Source of the DNA: Phycisphaerales bacterium
Lineage (GTDB): Bacteria; Planctomycetota; Phycisphaerae; Phycisphaerales; UBA1924
DNA length: 8,594 nt
Assembly (NCBI GenBank): GCA_029260415.1
Contig: JAJDDH010000110.1
Coordinates: forward strand, 1 to 8,594
Direction: 5' to 3'
The notes under the pieces were generated by a model. It had not been told where the DNA came from, did not search any database, and saw nothing but the letters and a program-made list of their open reading frames with translations. Made by a program: the position numbers and the translations under genes. Shown one piece after another: positions 6,947-8,594 of this stretch. How positions within the stretch are numbered: the first letter of the stretch is position 1; the number at the start of each line of letters is the position of its first letter.

Positions 6947-8353
6947 CGACTGATCCTGATCCTGGCCCTGATCTGCTGGGCGCGGGTTCTCGTCGGACCC
7001 GGGGGACCGCTGGTCGTGGTTCGCGGGGGCCTGCTTCTTTTTCTTGTCGCGGGTGCGCTGGCGCGGGCGCCTGGCCCGGAGCGGCTCGATCTTGTCGCCG
7101 ATCAGGCGGTCCACCTCTTCGACGTCCTTGTCACCCCGCCCCGACAGGCAAATGACCACGTGCTCGTCGCGGTCCATCTCGGACGCGATCCGCAGCCCGT
7201 CGCTGAGCGCGTGGGCCGTCTCGAGCGCGGGGATGATCCCCTCGGCCCGGGCGCACATCAGGAACGCGTCGAGCGCCTGCTCGTCGGTCACGCTGGAGTA
7301 CGCCACGCGGTGGACGTCCTTCCAGTGCGCGTGCTCCGGGCCCACGCCCGGGTAGTCGAGGCCCGCGGAGACCGAGTGCACCGGGCTGGTCTGCCCGGAC
7401 TGGTCCTGGAGGACGTAGCTGCGCGAGCCGTGCAGCACGCCCGGGGCGCCCAGCGTGAGCGGCGCCGCGTGCTCGCCCGCCTCGCCCGAGCGCCCGCCCG
7501 CCTCGACGCCGAAGAGTTTGACCTCTTCGTCATCGACAAACGCGGAGAAGATGCCCGCGGCATTGGACCCGCCCCCGACGCACGCGACGACCGCGTTGGG
7601 GAGCGTGCCCAGGTGGCGCAGGCACTGGGCCTTGGCCTCGCGCCCGATGATCGACTGGAAGTCGCGGACGATCATCGGGAAGGGGTGGGGGCCCACGACC
7701 GAGCCCAGCACGTAGTGGGTGTGCTCGACGCTGCCCATCCAGTCGCGCATGGCCTCGTTGGTCGCGTCCTTGAGGGTGCGCGAGCCCGAGTCCACGGGGA
7801 TGACGCGGGCGCCGAGCATCTTCATGCGCACCACGTTGAGGTGCTGGCGCCGAACGTCCTCGCTGCCCATGTAGACGTCGCACTCGAGCCCAAGGGCCGC
7901 CGCGGCGGTGGCGCTGGCGACGCCGTGCTGCCCCGCGCCCGTCTCGGCGATGATGCGCCGCTTGCCCATCTTGCGGGTGAGCAGGCCCTGGCCCATGGTG
8001 TTGTTGATCTTGTGTGCGCCGGTGTGGGCCAGGTCCTCACGCTTGAGCCAGACCGTCGCGCCGCGATCGCGCGAGGTCGCGTTCTCCCGCGCCTGGCGCG
8101 TGAGCCCCTCGGCCTTGAACAGCGACGTGGGGCGCCCGACGTACGAGCGGAGCAGCCCGGAGAGGCGGTCCCAGAACTGGCGGTCCTGCTGGACCTGGGC
8201 GTAGATCTCGCTCAGTTCGCGCAGGGCGCTGATGAGCGTCTCGGGGACGTAGACGCCCCCGAACTCGCCGTAGCGTCCGCGCTCGTCGGGCATGGCCGAG
8301 AGCGGGCGGGCGTTGGGGGCGGGTGGCTGCGTGGTGTCGGGTGTGTCGCTCAC
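6935..8353 (-). CDS. trpB: Tryptophan synthase beta chain
   Basis: This PLP enzyme condenses indole with L-serine to give tryptophan, normally in an alpha2beta2 complex with TrpA in the cytoplasm. The family signature REDLAHTGAHKINN (105-118) contains the PLP-binding Lys115. AETGAGQHG (136-144) holds the catalytic Glu137, GGGSNA (260-265) binds the PLP phosphate, SAGLDYPGVGPEH (329-341) is the loop with the catalytic-site Asp, and LSGRGDKD (403-410) lies at the cofactor ring. At 472 residues it is about 70 longer than usual. The excess is mostly a C-terminal tail of about 45 residues, first rich in Arg and Lys and then in Asp, Gln and Pro. The open frame begins at a GTG at 8353, giving a Pro-rich leader; the ATG at 8293 (MPDERGRYGEFGG) fits the usual N-terminus at least as well, and neither has a clear ribosome binding site. 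No trpA is present in the window. It follows the transporter gene by 22 bp and is probably in the same operon. Confidence 0.98.
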   Translation of the reverse strand: MSDTPDTTQPPAPNARPLSAMPDERGRYGEFGGVYVPETLISALRELSEIYAQVQQDRQFWDRLSGLLRSYVGRPTSLFKAEGLTRQARENATSRDRGATVWLKREDLAHTGAHKINNTMGQGLLTRKMGKRRIIAETGAGQHGVASATAAAALGLECDVYMGSEDVRRQHLNVVRMKMLGARVIPVDSGSRTLKDATNEAMRDWMGSVEHTHYVLGSVVGPHPFPMIVRDFQSIIGREAKAQCLRHLGTLPNAVVACVGGGSNAAGIFSAFVDDEEVKLFGVEAGGRSGEAGEHAAPLTLGAPGVLHGSRSYVLQDQSGQTSPVHSVSAGLDYPGVGPEHAHWKDVHRVAYSSVTDEQALDAFLMCARAEGIIPALETAHALSDGLRIASEMDRDEHVVICLSGRGDKDVEEVDRLIGDKIEPLRARRPRQRTRDKKKKQAPANHDQRSPGSDENPRPADQGQDQDQSPGV

Positions 8354-8375
8354 AGCGTGAGAATAGGCGATCGGC

Positions 8376-8594
8376 TCAGGGCGTGGACGAGGCCTCGACC
8401 CGCTCGGACCGCCGCGCGGCCCGGACGCCGCGGGTCTCGCGGACGCGGGTCACCAGCGCCAGCCCCACGACAAAGAACATCGCCAGCACGACCATCGAGG
8501 CGGTGTCGCCCAGCGACTGCTTGACCTGCCCGAAGCTGAGCACGCCCACGACGCCCGCGGACTTGTAGGTCATCCCCCAGAGCCCGAAGAACTC
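8376..8594 (-). CDS. MFS-type transporter, C-terminal fragment (runs off the right edge)
   Basis: The last 72 residues of a membrane protein enter from the right edge; the start lies outside the window. The visible part begins EFFGLWGMTYKSAG, continues through GVLSFG and has a final hydrophobic helix (VVLAMFFVVGLALV) followed by a basic tail. The pattern 'EFFG-(7-10)-K-x-G...LxFG' before the last helix resembles the end of major-facilitator transporters of the UMF1/Atg22-like group. That assignment is from pattern recognition, and the substrate is unknown. The stop TGA (8378-8376) lies 22 bp before the trpB GTG on the same strand, which suggests co-transcription. Confidence 0.7.
   Translation of the reverse strand, partial: EFFGLWGMTYKSAGVVGVLSFGQVKQSLGDTASMVVLAMFFVVGLALVTRVRETRGVRAARRSERVEASSTP

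Noticed and set aside
6902..8524. A 540-codon plus-strand open frame antisense to trpB and the transporter gene
   Set aside because: It mirrors trpB codons in a GC-rich genome, has a composition dominated by Arg, Gly, Ala, Val and His with no recognisable domain, and runs across two real genes.
1..8594. Mobile elements, CRISPR arrays, tRNA or rRNA genes, or a defence system
   Set aside because: I saw no transposase or integrase motifs, no regularly spaced repeats, no tRNA-like cloverleaf and no known defence gene; the content is ordinary chromosomal genes.

Overview
The window is GC-rich bacterial chromosome carrying ordinary single-copy genes. The mix of aspartyl-tRNA synthetase, tryptophan synthase beta, large secreted HEAT-repeat and TPR scaffold proteins and a divergent kinase-like protein, together with the very high GC, suggests a planctomycete-type organism, perhaps Phycisphaerae. 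That assignment is inferred from protein style and not proven. I see no tRNA or rRNA gene, CRISPR array, insertion sequence, integrase or attachment site, and no obvious break in base composition.

Layout from left to right: (1) the 5' part of a minus-strand membrane protein, probably a CPBP-family intramembrane protease, runs off the left edge; (2) aspS lies on the minus strand, followed by a strong GC-rich hairpin that falls inside the apparent first codons of the membrane protein gene; (3) divergent from aspS across 267 bp is a plus-strand protein with a protein-kinase fold but without the catalytic residues; (4) converging on it is a minus-strand exported protein built of HEAT-like helical repeats; (5) divergent from that across 177 bp is a plus-strand protein made almost entirely of TPR units; (6) converging on it with only 4 bp between stop codons is trpB on the minus strand, with an unusual charged C-terminal tail; (7) 22 bp upstream of trpB is the 3' end of an MFS-type transporter gene that enters from the right edge, and the two are likely co-transcribed.

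AspS charges tRNA-Asp (and possibly tRNA-Asn) and TrpB makes tryptophan from indole and serine. The pseudokinase, HEAT and TPR proteins are protein-protein interaction modules whose partners cannot be read from the sequence. No single new system is evident. The most unusual items are the pseudokinase next to aspS, the hairpin overlapping the start of the CPBP-like gene, and the altered specificity loop of AspRS.
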